DNA of 64,000 nucleotides from Guillardia theta CCMP2712 (taxonomy: Eukaryota > Cryptophyceae > Pyrenomonadales > Geminigeraceae): NCBI RefSeq assembly GCF_000315625.1, contig NW_005434667.1, positions 462,527-526,526 on the forward strand, given 5' to 3'. Shown here piece by piece: positions 35,525 to 47,216 of this stretch (positions are counted from its first letter, which is position 1; each line of letters starts with the position of its first letter). A model generated the notes under the pieces. That model saw only the letters and a list, made by a program, of their open reading frames with translations. It was not told the origin of the DNA and did no database searches. The position numbers were made by a program, and so were the translations under genes.

Positions 35525-38500
35525 ATGGCGACGAAGAGACGAGGAGAACCAGAGAAGGAGGACAAGGTGAAGCGGACTCGGAGTCGGGAACTTCAGAGCC
35601 CGATCATGTCGCAGGGAGCAAATGCAACATGGGCAGCGGGAATTGATCAAGCAGCAGAGCCATGCGAGGAAGGGACGGGGGTCGGCTCTCAGAGAGTGTC
35701 CAAGCTCAATCTCTCCAAGGTATTCAGCCACTTTCGCCCTCCCCAGGATGATCGCGTGCACCTCGACTCGGCTAGAGCCCAGGCGCTCACCCCGCAGCAT
35801 CGCCCCCACACGGCTCGACCCTCAGCCCCACCGGGACACAGCGCGACCAGGTCGCCGCTGGTCTCGAGAAGGAGCAGACCAGTGCAGTCAGCGAGGAACG
35901 CGAGCATGGATCTGAGCCTGGGGAACTCAACACTGACAAGCATGAGAGGCGGACTGACGCTGACGTCTGCGAGCCGCAAGCTGTTCTTCGAGCGACCTCT
36001 GTCTGCTGTTCAGGTGAGCTGAAGGAGGATGCTCGGCCTCGGACTGACTGCCAGCAGCAACAAACGTTCGAGCCGCTCTCGGGGATCTCGAGCAAGGTCA
36101 TCGACACCTTCGCGTCTCCCATCATAGCAACTCAGAGGCATCGAAACGTGAGCGACTTCAGCCGAGACTCCCTCTGACCTTCTTCCTCTGCTTCACCTTG
36201 ACTTTGTTCTCACCCCTTCCCTCACGCAGAAACGTTATCTGGTGACAAGATCGAGAAGCAAGCCTCCAGAGGAGGAGGTTCGCCTCTCGCCGGTGGACTG
36301 GTCCCAGGTGAAGGGACTCGAGCATCAGCATGACAACAAAGCCAAAGCAAGAGAAGCTGCCACGAGCAAGCGACAAGTTCAGAGTGCCAGAGCAACTTTC
36401 AGGAGGGTGCCCTCCTCCAAGGACGTGAAAGCCATTGCTTCACGCGCTCACATCGGTCAGGCTCGACGCGATGGCTTCATACTCTTCTCACTTGCGTCTG
36501 CAGAGGAAGCGTTTCACCGGAGAATGTCGAGCGTAGTCAGTCTCAACGAGATGGAGGATTTGATGTCCTGGGGGTTCTTGTCACAGGTCATGTCAGTCAT
36601 GTTCCATGTTGACCCCTTGAGTGAAGTGCCTGCAGATGAAAGCAGCTGCCTCCCCTAGGGCCGAAGATTTCAAGTCGGAGGAGATCGAGTGAGACCTCTC
36701 TCGTTGCTACCTCCCTCAAGCTGAAACATCCCGACAGGCTGCAGCACTTGGAGCCTAAACTTGTATCGAAATTTGTAGATAGATTGCCTTTCGTCTGCGA
36801 TGGTAGAGTGCAGCTTTCGAGCGACATAAAGCAGGTGAGGAAAGATGTTTGCATTAGTTGTTGATGAGCTTATCGATTCTCAACAGATCTTCATGGACAG
36901 AGAGCCTGGATTGAAGAACAGAGTACAGAGCTACTTCAAGAAAGCTTCGTCGCAGATCGAGCACGACATGGTCCGGATCAACAAGACGATGAGCAAGCGC
37001 ATCAACCCAGAAACCAAATCAGAGGTGAGTCAAACTAGATGCGATGATGCAGCTTATCCGTGCCTCGAGTTGCTGCGGCGAAGGAGCGAGAAACAGTCGC
37101 TGAGGTTGCAAGAAGCCAAGAAGAATCGTGAATGCTTGGAAAGAAGTAATTGATAGCTCTCCAGCTTTCTCAAGTCTTGAATCTGTCATGCCTCTAACGA
37201 GTTGACAGCCAAGGTTGAAACCCACGTGAAAAAGCTTGAGCACAAGATGAGCTTGATGGAGAAGAAAGCTGAAGGTCGACCGAAGCCAAAAAATGTGACA
37301 ACAAAAACCACTGATCCGATTGCAGATCAACGCACGCTTCATCGCGAACAGCTTCAGAAGTATTACATGCAGGTAGACCCTTGTGCTGGGGAATGCTCGT
37401 TCAAGGCTGATGGGTACTTGCGGAAGACCATGGCCTTGGGATTCTATCTTTCATACTTCCAGAACTTCATGAGGTGTAAAGGAGCTCATGTTAGACACTG
37501 TCAGCTGACGCGCTTTCTCCTCCCATCAAGAAATTGGATGATAGTGAAGGCGCAGCTGCTGATAAAGAAGCAAGCAGTGATCACAATTGAGAAGTACTAC
37601 TTCAACTACGTCTCTAGACAAGTACATGCGATGGGATGTTTCTGCTCGCCCTGAAGAGTCTGTTGCAGTATCGCAAGAGGAAGAAAGCGGCTCTGATGCA
37701 ACTGACCATGTGGGTTGTCAATATGCTCTCATGGTACTCACTGTGACACCCAGGATCCTCAAGAATTGCATTCGAAGATTCCGCCATCGCTTTCGAGCCA
37801 AGAAGATCAACATCATCCTTACTTTCCTGGGGTGATAGAAACAGCTTCTCCTGACTCATTCGTTTGTTGACACCGCAGAACAGACAAGTTGGAAAATTTG
37901 CAAGATTTCAGATGGCAGTCAAGCGATTCAGGTTTTGAAGCAAGCGAGTGATTACGTAGCACCTGAAGGTGATTCAGAGCAAAGATCATCAAAGCACAAG
38001 GATTTTTCCGACGGCAAATTGCATGCAACATCGCCCGATATGAAGTGATGGACTGTGGTTGCCTACTTCTTCTTCTCACTTTCATCGCAGATTTTGGAGT
38101 TGCAATGGAATAAGATTGATGACGAACGCAAGCAAAAGTTTCTTGAAAGACGAGAAGCACATCTTTCCAGCATCAAGAAAAAAGTATCTGCAAGTCGACA
38201 CGTGTCAAGTGAGGATGACCTTGGCTTCAGGTTGACCCTGGTCTCGACCTGAAAGGAAAGGCCAAAGGAGACTTTGACGCGAGGTTGAAATGGGTGGAGG
38301 CGCAGGCAGGAATTAAGAAACTAAGTAGACGAGCAATCACTTCGATCCTGGATTGAATTTCGTTGCAGGAGAGTGTAAAGCGGAATTGGACAGCGCTAGA
38401 AGGTCTTACTGTAAGCTCGTTGTCATTACTGCCCCCAGTGTGAGTGACAACCTTGAAGGTGAATACTTCCTACCATCGGACCTCGTCCGCTTTGAGTCGA

Positions 38501-39162
38501 TTTCTCCTCTTGTGAAGAAGCGAATGCTGGAACTTTACGTGAAGAAGATCCGACAACGATACAACCATGAGTGGAACGAGTACCGCAAGGTTCTAATCCC
38601 CTCGCCCTTGTTCTCATCTCTAAACTTGAGTCGACAGAAACTGTCGGCCTGGATCGAGCTTCAGAAGACTCAGGTGAGATGCTTTGCAGAGGTCGTAGCC
38701 ATAAGATTCTGACGCAACCAAGGAATCGATCAAGTCGGTCTCGCGAGATCTGGTGTCGAGCTTGGGACGAAGTGGATCGCAGGCAGGTGTTGTCTCTTCC
38801 CCCTCTGCATTTGACGCCTAGTGCCAGTACCTCACTGCGAGCCTGGAATCCATGTCTTCTCGCATCGTGAAGCCCATGCCTCCAACCCCCAACATCGTGC
38901 TTCCAAGACATCTTATGGAGCAGATTATCCTCAAGGTGCCTGCCTGTCTCCTCGCCTTCCCTTTCCAGTTCCGCTTCGTCTCATTCCTATCTTGTCTCTT
39001 CCATCCTGTACGACCGACCTGAACTTGTTCTAGGCTGTCGAACACACCAGAAAAATCGCAGGGATCTCCAAGAATGTGGAGCCTCGACACAAAACCACCA
39101 GTCACAGCGCGAGAACCTCACACAGCTCTCGCTCATGGAACAAGAGTGGTGGAATGAATTGA
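35525..39162 (+). CDS. Long multi-exon protein of unknown family
   Basis: The start is MATKRRGEPEKEDKVKRTRS. The N-terminus is disordered and basic (HRPHTARPSAPPGHS, RSRPVQSARNAS). Helical exons follow, among them VRLSPVDWSQVKGLEHQHDN, VSLNEMEDLMSWGFLSQ, MVRINKTMSKRINPETKSE, AKVETHVKKLEHKMSLMEKK, NCIRRFRHRFRAKKINIIL, LQWNKIDDERKQKFLERREA, LELYVKKIRQRYNHEWNEYR, QYLTASLESMSSRIVKPMP and the last exon AVEHTRKIAGISKN with a stop at 39162. The basic RRFRHRFR helix recalls IQ-type or axonemal scaffolds, but no domain is recognised. At least twelve exons with introns mostly below 100 nt are implied. Unspliced stops between exons are expected and not a sign of decay. Confidence 0.6.
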
Positions 39163-39297
39163 ATCTAGGCTTTTTTCGTAGCGCAAATCTATTCTCTTTG
39201 CTCCCTCTTACTCTGTATGGTTCCAGCCTATTCTCTTCGCCTTGATACCTGTTTGACATGACAATCACTGAAAGAAAGAATATTGTACAGTGCAAAA

Positions 39298-40364
39298 TCA
39301 TTGGTCAGGTCTGCAGAAAGAAACCCTACCTTCTTTGCTGTAATGCATGATGTCGTCAGCGTCTTGCTTGGCAGGCAGTCCCAAGATCGTTCGCACTTTA
39401 GTCGTTGAAAATCCCTTCATGAACTCATCCCGCTGTTCCGCATTACGGAAATGAAACAGCAGCACAACATTATAACGAACAGAGGACAATGAGCTCAAAA
39501 ACCTGTATAAAACCGTCCTCGTTGGTGTCTAAGGATCGGAAAATCTGCACGCAATTCAATGGTGGGGTTGAGTTTCATTTTAGCCCTGACCTGCTTCAGG
39601 TCATGCCTGTCTAGATTGATTCCGTATGCGTTACACCTTTCTGAGAAGGATGAAAGTGAGCTGAATGTGCAATCTACAAGAAAGAAACCTTGGAATTCAT
39701 GGAATGAGATCAACTTGTCATTGTTCTTATCGAACTCAAAGAAAGCATGCTGGTTGTTGATCATCTTAGTTTCGCAAGATTCCCAATATGCTTCACCTGC
39801 AAACTTGGTCTAGAGTCCACTTTCATGTAGAGGATTTTCCTTGCACTGTTGATTTCTGTTGCAGGCAATGTCATCAAGCATCCATTGGGAACAATATTGA
39901 ATTTCACCTGACGAGGAAGACCTTCTCCGGTGCTTCTTTTCTCCTGTCCTGCTTCCTTTTTCGCTCTCACCCAATGAAGCTTCTGTGTTGATAGTGTTGT
40001 CAAGACCTATAGGGGCAAGAGTGTCTCCCTTACCTGACATACATTCTTCTTCATCTACCATTTCATCAGCCTCCCCTTGCCCGTTCGTGTCATTTCCCTG
40101 TAGTTCACTTGCATCTATTGGAATCCGTTGCAATCTGCTTTGAATTTTGAACTTCTTCTCCTCGTCCTGTGTAAGCACAGAAACATTTCTGTCCAGTGGA
40201 ACCATGGGTTTGAGGGCGCTGGGAGTATCGTGCTGTTCATCATTACTCGCATTCGCGCTCTCTAACCATTCCAACACTCGTTTCTTCTTGAAATCGCCAT
40301 CCTCCTCCGAAACTTGTGGATTCTCAACATCCACAGTCCCTAGCGAGCTCGACCCGCAACCCAT
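39298..40364 (-). CDS. Lipid-anchored EF-hand protein
   Basis: The N-terminus MGCGSSSLG fits N-myristoylation at Gly2 and palmitoylation at Cys3, so the protein should sit on a membrane. A disordered acidic region follows with HRRRSSSSGE. The next exons hold an EF-hand (FFEFDKNNDKLISFHEFQGF, all loop ligands plausible), a helix (AYGINLDRHDLKQVRAKMKL) and a second EF-hand (SLDTNEDGFIQ) followed by FMKGFSTTKVRTILGLP. It resembles small calcium sensors. The 3' end is uncertain: a stop lies at 39298, but a further exon is possible. Confidence 0.65.
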
Positions 40365-40604
40365 TTGGTCAACACTTCACCGCGTTGAGATGTCCGATGA
40401 AACTTGCACTCCCTCAATCAGGCTGAAACTTGCCTTCATCAACACCGACGAAATGATCAAAGCATCAATGATGAAGTTTGAAAGTTCCTTCTTCTTTAGC
40501 TCTTGTTGTTCTTCTTCGCTTGTTCGTTCGTGTCTCCCGCCATCATACTGTTTCCATTGTTTTGTCTGTCATCGTCGCATACTGTCGTGATCAATTAGAT
40601 CCCC

Positions 40605-41000
40605 CACCCCAGGGCCCTAGCCGATCGGATACTGGCAGTACCCCCGCCTGCCCCTGCTACTACCCCCCTGCTTTACACTCGGAGAGGATAAAGCTGCGAC
40701 CGGCAACTCTTTTGGTACCCCTCCTCCGACCAGCTTTACCACCCGTCATCACAGCATTGTCACGTAGCATCCACCACGGGCCAGGCGGCGGCCCGCCTCG
40801 GAGAGGCTCCCGGGCAGACTTGTCAAACTTGATTGAGAACTCTCACTCTCTATTTCCGGCTCAGCGATCTGCCAGTGAAAGTGAATGAATGGTGATGCTG
40901 CGATAAGCTTGAGTAGCCGGTTCAGGTCAGAGTGACGGTGACAGACACTGAGACACTGTCAAGTTGGTCACTGTCAGTTGTCACGTAGTAGACTCAGTGA
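40605..41000. repeat. GC-rich island upstream of the 41-kb gene
   Basis: It begins with CCCC words (cccaccccagggccctag, gtacccccgcctgcccc) and continues with gggccaggcggcggcccgcc. It ends in repeats of gtgacagacactgagacactgtc. It lies directly upstream of the plus-strand start at 41012 and on the far side borders the EF-hand gene start. Composition links it to the islands near the SQ/TQ genes. Confidence 0.5.
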
Positions 41001-41011
41001 GGCTCGTCTTC

Positions 41012-42418
41012 ATGGGGACGGTTCAAGTGGTCGGATCTCCTGGCTCCAACACTGCAGCCAGGGGCATCGTATGCTTCACTGCAGCCGTGGCGCTGATTCT
41101 GCTGAGCGCGCGAGAAAGCAGGTGACACTGAACGTTCTCCTTGCCAGGCCCTGAGGCTCATTGAATGTTAGATTTTGACCTTCCCAGCAGGCGGTGGACT
41201 TCTCCTGAGTCATCGTCTTTGTCCTACAGGGCCCTCGACGTGTATGGAGCGAAGGGCTCGGACGCTGAGAGAACAGAAGAGGGCGGCGACGAGCTGGAGA
41301 GAATACTCGAGAAGTGGACGAGTCAGCATGGGGCCGAGGAGAAGCAAGACGCTCCAGGCAGATCGACAGCACGCCCAGCGCAAGGGGAAGATACAGAAGC
41401 GTTCATCCCTTACTGGCACTGGGACGAAGAGAATCTTGACGCTGGCAAGATCGACCCAGGAAGGCGCGAGTATTTCGAATACAGGATTCCAGCGGGAAAG
41501 CAGGCAGGAGATTCAGTCGTAACAACGATTCCGCAGGGGAAGAAGCATGCGGGTGAACAGATTGAGTTTGAAGTTCCCGAAGGCCTGAAAGGCGGAGACA
41601 AGGTAGATGTGCGGATTCGAGGAGGAGATGTGACGTCGATCGCTCCTCCTCCATCAGTCGCTTTCAACAAGAGTTGGAGCTCAACACCTGCAGTTGTCAA
41701 TCTGACACAGGAAGTGGAGGAGTTGAAAGAAAAGTTGTTTAATCAAAGAATCAGGTACATGCAGGAAATTCATGATTTGGAGGATGAAGGCAGGAGAAAT
41801 CAGGAGAAAATGGACTCCATGAACCAAACAATACGGACAAATCAAGATCAAGACATGAATGTTTTGAAAAAAGTGTTGAGGAAACTTCGGGCAGCTCGTT
41901 CTCAACTTGATTATCAAAATTCAGCCTTTGTTGAGATGCTTTTTCGTCTCATGTTTCGAACACCCGAGAACAATTCTGCTATTACATCTTCAGAGAAGAA
42001 CGCGTTGGAAGCAGCTTACGATCTCTTCAATAGCTCGGAAGCTCTTGCTGACAACATGAAGCTCATCGAAGACGCTCTATCAAACTCTTCTATTCTGCCT
42101 CGAAACTTGACAGGTGTGATGAACAAATTACACAGCTCCAACATCACTTTGGTCAGTTTGGAAAGGCTGCGGAATATTCAATATCTGTTGCTGCATGATG
42201 ACGAAGAGTTGATGCAGTCCCTGAGCAACAAGGAAGAACTCGTGCACAAGATTTCGAATAGCATAGAGGACACGATGAGGAGAGTGTCGGATGCGAGAAA
42301 ATTCAAACAAGCCTTACTTCGTGAGGAGGCTAGGGATCAGGATCTCATGGCTACCGAAGACGGGATTCTGTCAGAAGTGATGAGAATGAAATCCCGTCTA
42401 CTCTCATCACGCTCATGA
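41012..42418 (+). CDS. Membrane-anchored VPAG-domain coiled-coil protein, paralogue of the 20-kb gene
   Basis: Exons 41012-41121 and 41188-42418 join in phase and give 446 residues. The short cytosolic start MGTVQVVGSPGSNTAARG leads into one membrane helix (VCFTAAVALILLSA). Then come a charged linker, the beta repeats YFEYRIPAGKQAGDSVVTTI and IEFEVPEGLKGGDKVDVRI, and a long coiled coil (LTQEVEELKEKLFNQRIRYM, KKVLRKLRAARSQLDYQN). The last 150 residues are helical. The order matches the gene at 19967-22081. The intron covers 41122-41187. A membrane-linked chaperone or tether is possible; no function is known. Confidence 0.75.
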
Positions 42419-42874
42419 TATAGATTGAAAGATGATTGAAAGACCGGTTGCTGCATAACAAGGGCGAAGTAGAAATTGCAGGTAAAACTCCAAATCTCAT
42501 GCCCACAGGGAGCTGCAGACACAGACAGTCATCGAGGTTATTCTTGTACATATGATCAGTAAATCAGAGATGCTTTTCTTGAGACGCTGAAACACTCCGT
42601 GCATGCGAAGGTGCGTGAAGAACATGGAACCAAACACAACTGGATGAAAGTGTGAACATTCCAAAAGAAACTTCAACTCTCTCGGTCCCGGTCTCTCACT
42701 CTCACTGTTTCTTACTTGCTCTCTCTCTCTGTCTCTCTTGCCCCTTCTGTCAGCATCTTTTGTCACAGGAAACAAAACCCGATTTCGACTTTCAAAATTT
42801 CAATTTTTCCTTTTATAAGTTGCTAACGATGACATTGTTGATCGGAATGAACCTGTCAAAGGTGCTGTCAGCAG

Positions 42875-43170
42875 TCAAACACCCAGCATGAAGCTCGCGC
42901 ACATGAGCTTAACGAAGAAGCCGATGAATCCCATCACAAGGAATCCAGCACCGGTGGCAAGAGCAATCTTGGTGAACTCTGAAATCAGTCGTCAACATCT
43001 TCAACACTGTGATGACTTTCGATAGCTCCATCACCATTCTTGTCTGGCTTGGCGCATCTTCTCACGAGCATCTTCGAGTCTCTGAGGAGAGAAGAAAATC
43101 ATCACGATGTGCATTAAATGGAGGCAGAGTTCTAATGTCGCTACTTGACCGCACTCACACAAAGATCACA
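42875..43170 (-). CDS. SEC61G: Sec61 gamma (SecE) translocon subunit
   Basis: The last exon (42978-42875) reads FTKIALATGAGFLVMGFIG then FFVKLMCASFMLGV and a stop, the single tail-anchored helix of Sec61 gamma. The exon before it (43081-43035) gives DSKMLVRRCAKPDKN, the conserved cytosolic KPD segment. A further exon upstream ends LCVSAVK at 43145. Both resolved junctions have GT-AG ends and agree in phase. Sec61 gamma clamps the ER protein-conducting channel. The start was not found; a small exon with MSEFGFET near 43454 is one possibility. The C-terminal MCASFMLGV differs from the usual end, but the rest is standard. Confidence 0.85.
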
Positions 43171-43659
43171 AATGATGCTTATTGATCATTTGACAAACGT
43201 ATATCACAAATATGTCCACTTCAGGCGTTGAAGGCTCAATATTCTTATGTTTCCTCAACCTCCCAGTCCAGATTCTAGGTGTCTCCTCGAGTTGCAGTCT
43301 AACTATTTCAACTACACTCAGTTTCATAAGTTGATTCTGAGAAGCAAGTGGCAAACAGGATGTCATTGGATGAAAGATTCAGCTATCATTATGGAAGTCC
43401 TGAATCCTCGTCCTACTAGAGAATTGATCTAGTCTCGAAGCCGAACTCGCTCATGTAAGGAACCGACTTGTCCTCACTTCTGGAATCTGAGCTCGCTAAA
43501 ATGTTCTTTCCCATATGCAACGTATGCAATATGATGAAATTTCTTCAAATCTCACCTGTAGAACGCGTATGCTGGTCCCCACACCATCTGCGTAAGCGCA
43601 TCGTCCGACTCGTCCTTGGCCATTGTTCGCTTCCTCACGCCTGTACCCTCACCCCCGTC

Positions 43660-44960
43660 TATACCAAGTTGTGAGTGGGTAGGGCAATGAAAACACCGGT
43701 GTATTTTATGCAGAAGGGGTTCGAGTCAATTTGGAGGGGTGGGGGTCATCAATATATCTATCTACACCCCTTTCGTTCTTGTAGCAAAGGCCCCAACAAC
43801 AAAAATATCAGGGGTACATTGAGAAATGGGTGGGTAGCGTTAACAAAGGACGCTTCTTATGTTGTGGGGGTGGTTAATTTCCACGCACGAGGCCGAGTAG
43901 ACGGGGTGGGGTGAAAATGTGATTTGTATGACCCTACCCCTGATTTGACACTATCTATCGACGTAAAAGTAGGGGTGCAACAGAGAACCCCCGATGGACT
44001 ACCCGGTTGTTTGGATTCCAACTACGGAGGCCGGTAATACAAAATTTGAACCTTGCCACGAAAAATGGATCTAATTTTCGAAATATAAGACTATATTTGA
44101 AATTATATCTCAAATTTGAAATTCCCCCCCCCCCCCCCCGTTGATTCCCGTTACAGAAGTCCAGCAAAGCATTCACTTTAAAAAGTAGTCTTTTTAAGAT
44201 TACAATAATTATTTCAAAAGACCCACTAAAATATAGCTGTACAAGTAATGCAGTGATATTTCCTTCAAAGCTACAATAAATTAGTTTTAACAAATATATA
44301 TTAACAACAACCAAGTACATTCAATTTATTTACAGTACAAATAGTTTGATGAATCTGTACCAAGAATCTCTAGTATCTTTTTTAAAAACTCTTTGCCTCT
44401 AAGATCATCTTGACCACCTCCCCATTCATGCCCTCTCAAGGTCCCCTGACCCCACCCTTCTGTTCACCCCACCCTACCCTCTAATTGTCTCATTTTTGTC
44501 TAATAGCAGCCATACACCCCACCCACCCTTTCCCAAAAGTCTCTACCCCCTCCTCACTTTTACCACCCTTTTCATCTCCACCCGTCCTTTCCTCTGTCAA
44601 ACAACCCACCCTCTTGTTCCCTGGCAATGTGTACAGCACCCCCTTTCCCGGGCATCGGAACGGGTGGTTTCACTACCCACCTTTGAATGGACCCAGTGTT
44701 GATGTACCCAACCCGTCGCAGACTTCCATGACCCCTTCATATCAGACCCTACCCCTTCATACCTCGAATGATGACCCTTAATGTACATCTTTCACCCCCT
44801 CGTTTCTATCTTTTTAGCCTGTTACAAGTACCCATCTTTTCATGATACCCCCCCATGCAGAGCACCTTCAAGGTCCCTACCCTCTGTGGAAATACTCCTA
44901 CCCCCCTGGATTCAACCCCCACCCCCTCTCGGAACATATCGAGACCTTCCTGTTCTCGCT
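43660..44960. repeat. GGGGTA / AT-rich / TACCCC compound island
   Basis: The left arm (43660-43990) carries GGGGT words on the plus strand (gggtagggca, ggggtggggg, ggggtacattg). A core near 44040-44400 is AT-rich with ttaaaaagtag and ttaacaaatatata, and a run of 16 C lies at 44124-44139. The right arm (44400-44960) carries C-rich words (ccccaccctaccctc, taccccctcctc, taccccttcatacc). The strand switch around an AT-rich core is shared with the island at 60.3-61.2 kb. No protein is encoded. Confidence 0.6.
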
Positions 44961-45506
44961 CCATGCAGCTAGTGGAGGCGACAGCAACGAGCAAGAGTCG
45001 TGCTGTCCCTCGATTTGAGCTCCTCCCCTCCTTCGGACCTCAGCCTTCAAAACTTCCTCTCTCACTCGTCTCTTCCCTCCCATCCTTCTCTTCCCTATAC
45101 CTAGATCTGCAAAGTATCCCTTTCTTGAAAAGCTTTCCCCTACACCTTGCTTCCCCTTCTTTGGCTAACTTGCATTGCTCTGAGAGACCCTTCGCTTGCT
45201 GGTTTTCTCACTTCTCTTGTTGGATTTCGTCTCGATCTCTCCAGCTCATGTTGCCCTTGCCTCTTGTCTTTCTTGTCTCTCGGAACCCTGGCTAATGTAC
45301 CTTTTTTTTTACTGCAATTATGATGAACGCGTCTTTCGAGTCGGATATATCTTTTCTGATTTGAATCAAAGCAACATCGTCTGAATTTTTTTAAAAAACG
45401 AATGGATCTGGAAGTTTCATTTCTTGGCTCGTGGACCATGTTTTGCAGACGATATTTAGGTGAACAGAAACGATTGGCATAGTGCAATAGTTGAACAAAT
45501 TCAACG

Positions 45507-46943
45507 ATGATGACATTGGGCACAAACAGCATCACACGAGCACTCCGTTGGTGGTTTTACCATCATGGATTGTTCTGTGCCAAACACCCACGTCTTGCCG
45601 CTGTCCTCGGAATGATAGTCATGCTTGTTAGCGCATTAGGGTTCTTCAATCCTCGAGGGCAGCCTTTCGTCTTTGACTTTCCGGGAATCATGCAAGACTT
45701 TGTGAAGTTTGTACGACAATACGCAGTCCCGCGCTGGCTCCTTGGAGCCTACATGCTTCTTGCGACGTACCTGGCATGGGCAGCAGACGTGGGTGTGAAA
45801 TACTCCACGTTGAAGAGAGTGAAATCAGCGCTGGGGCTCAACACAACGTCTCACAGGTGCGTGAGAGGAAGGAAAATCCCATGGAATCCTTCGTTCCGTG
45901 CTCGTTTCACAGTGGGGATATGCGGAGTGCTGACGGTCTTCTCCTCCATTCTGCTTGCTGGAGCTGTCTCGAACTCTCTCCTCGGGGTGAACATGGGTAT
46001 GATCCTGGATGAGTTGCCGTTCCTTGTCGTCTTCATGGGGGTTCAGGGAGTCTTCAGCCTCCTCGATGCATCTACGAGCACCTACAACGAGTCTGAGCTG
46101 AGGAGAGGGCAAGTCTATGTGGTAGACAGAGTCAACCAGATCGCGCTGGCGACGTCCCTCACGGGTCCAGAGGAACTGGTGATGTCGCTGAGCAAGGCGC
46201 TGGTCGCTCTGTTCGTCGTCTGGCCCCTCTCGACGCTCATGGGGCAGCAATGCATCGCCGACTTCTCTGTGCATGCCGGGCTCGCGGTGCTCTTCAAGTG
46301 TCTTCTTCAGATGTCAGTGTTCGCCTCGGTCGTGCAGGCCTTGCTCCCTGAGTGGGACCCCGCGAGGAAGCAGAACCGTCCCTTGCTCACGCCGGAGATG
46401 AAGTGCCGGGTCTGCTTTGAGTTCTCTCAAGACCTGCGGAGGTGTCCCTGCAGGTGCACGGGGAGCGTCGGGTACATCCATCCAGTCTGCTTCCAGCAGT
46501 GGTTCGAGACCAAGAAGAGCATGCGCTGTGAGCTCTGCCACGTGATCTTCAACGTCCGCATGCTGCCAACGTCTGTGATGACCAACATCCAAACCATGGA
46601 GTCCCTCGTCGCGGAGCTGCTTCCTCCGCTCTCGAAGAGGCTCGCCCTCTACCTCCTCCTCTCCATCCCCATCAGCTGCAACAAGCTCGGCTTCATGGTT
46701 GTCGACGCTGTCTCGGAGAACTTCCGCCTGCTCGTTGGCACTGCTCACAGCAATGCGGCATACATGCTGACTCTGATCGCCTGCTCCCTCCCCGCCGTCG
46801 CCGTCGCCCTCCTGGAAGTTGTACCGCGCGTTCTGACCGACTGGCATCGTCGCCATCGTGTGATGCACTGGGATGGGCCGATAGACGGGATGTCAGACTC
46901 GGATTCAGATGATGAATACTGCAACCAAGAAGCGAGGAGATAG
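45507..46943 (+). CDS. Sterol-sensing-domain protein fused to RING-CH E3 ligase domain
   Basis: One exon, 478 residues. Residues 15-50 resemble the SCAP/Patched start (FYHHGLFCAKHP, then a membrane helix). Residues 76-283 hold five membrane helices in SSD order, among them FTVGICGVLTVFSSILLAG and ELPFLVVFMGVQGVFSLLDA and ALFVVWPLS, then ADFSVHAGLAVLFKCLLQMS, close to the SSD of SCAP. Residues 300-344 are a RING-CH (C4HC3) finger: C300, C303, C315, C317, H325, C328, C341, C344, with the canonical spacing and W332. Two more helices lie near 378-396 and 416-438. SSD proteins sense sterols in the ER; RING-CH ligases degrade ER proteins (MARCH6/Doa10). A sterol-regulated ubiquitin ligase is inferred. 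Confidence 0.85.
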   Translation: MMTLGTNSITRALRWWFYHHGLFCAKHPRLAAVLGMIVMLVSALGFFNPRGQPFVFDFPGIMQDFVKFVRQYAVPRWLLGAYMLLATYLAWAADVGVKYSTLKRVKSALGLNTTSHRCVRGRKIPWNPSFRARFTVGICGVLTVFSSILLAGAVSNSLLGVNMGMILDELPFLVVFMGVQGVFSLLDASTSTYNESELRRGQVYVVDRVNQIALATSLTGPEELVMSLSKALVALFVVWPLSTLMGQQCIADFSVHAGLAVLFKCLLQMSVFASVVQALLPEWDPARKQNRPLLTPEMKCRVCFEFSQDLRRCPCRCTGSVGYIHPVCFQQWFETKKSMRCELCHVIFNVRMLPTSVMTNIQTMESLVAELLPPLSKRLALYLLLSIPISCNKLGFMVVDAVSENFRLLVGTAHSNAAYMLTLIACSLPAVAVALLEVVPRVLTDWHRRHRVMHWDGPIDGMSDSDSDDEYCNQEARR

Positions 46944-47216
46944 GAGGAGGCGGAGCTGGAGCGAGGCAGCGGGTAGGAGGAGCGGGAAAGGGGATTCGTC
47001 TGCCCCTTGCGCCGAGGAAGGGCTGCCGAGGAAGTGCTTCAGCTCGTTAGATTTCTTTCAATTGGCTGAAACGGAGGGAGCAGGGAGCGACGTCGGCCTC
47101 ATGGCAAAGTTGCAGACATGTTAAGATAGATACAACAACAACGTGACAGCATGTAAACATGATACATTCATTGACGTGTAATATACAAGGATTGTCACTC
47201 TTGCTCGTTGCCTTTC
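46944..47216. other. Convergent 3' gap
   Basis: The sequence between the stops of the SSD-RING-CH gene and the tandem-module gene has a purine-rich start and an AT-rich middle. No gene is seen. Confidence 0.4.
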
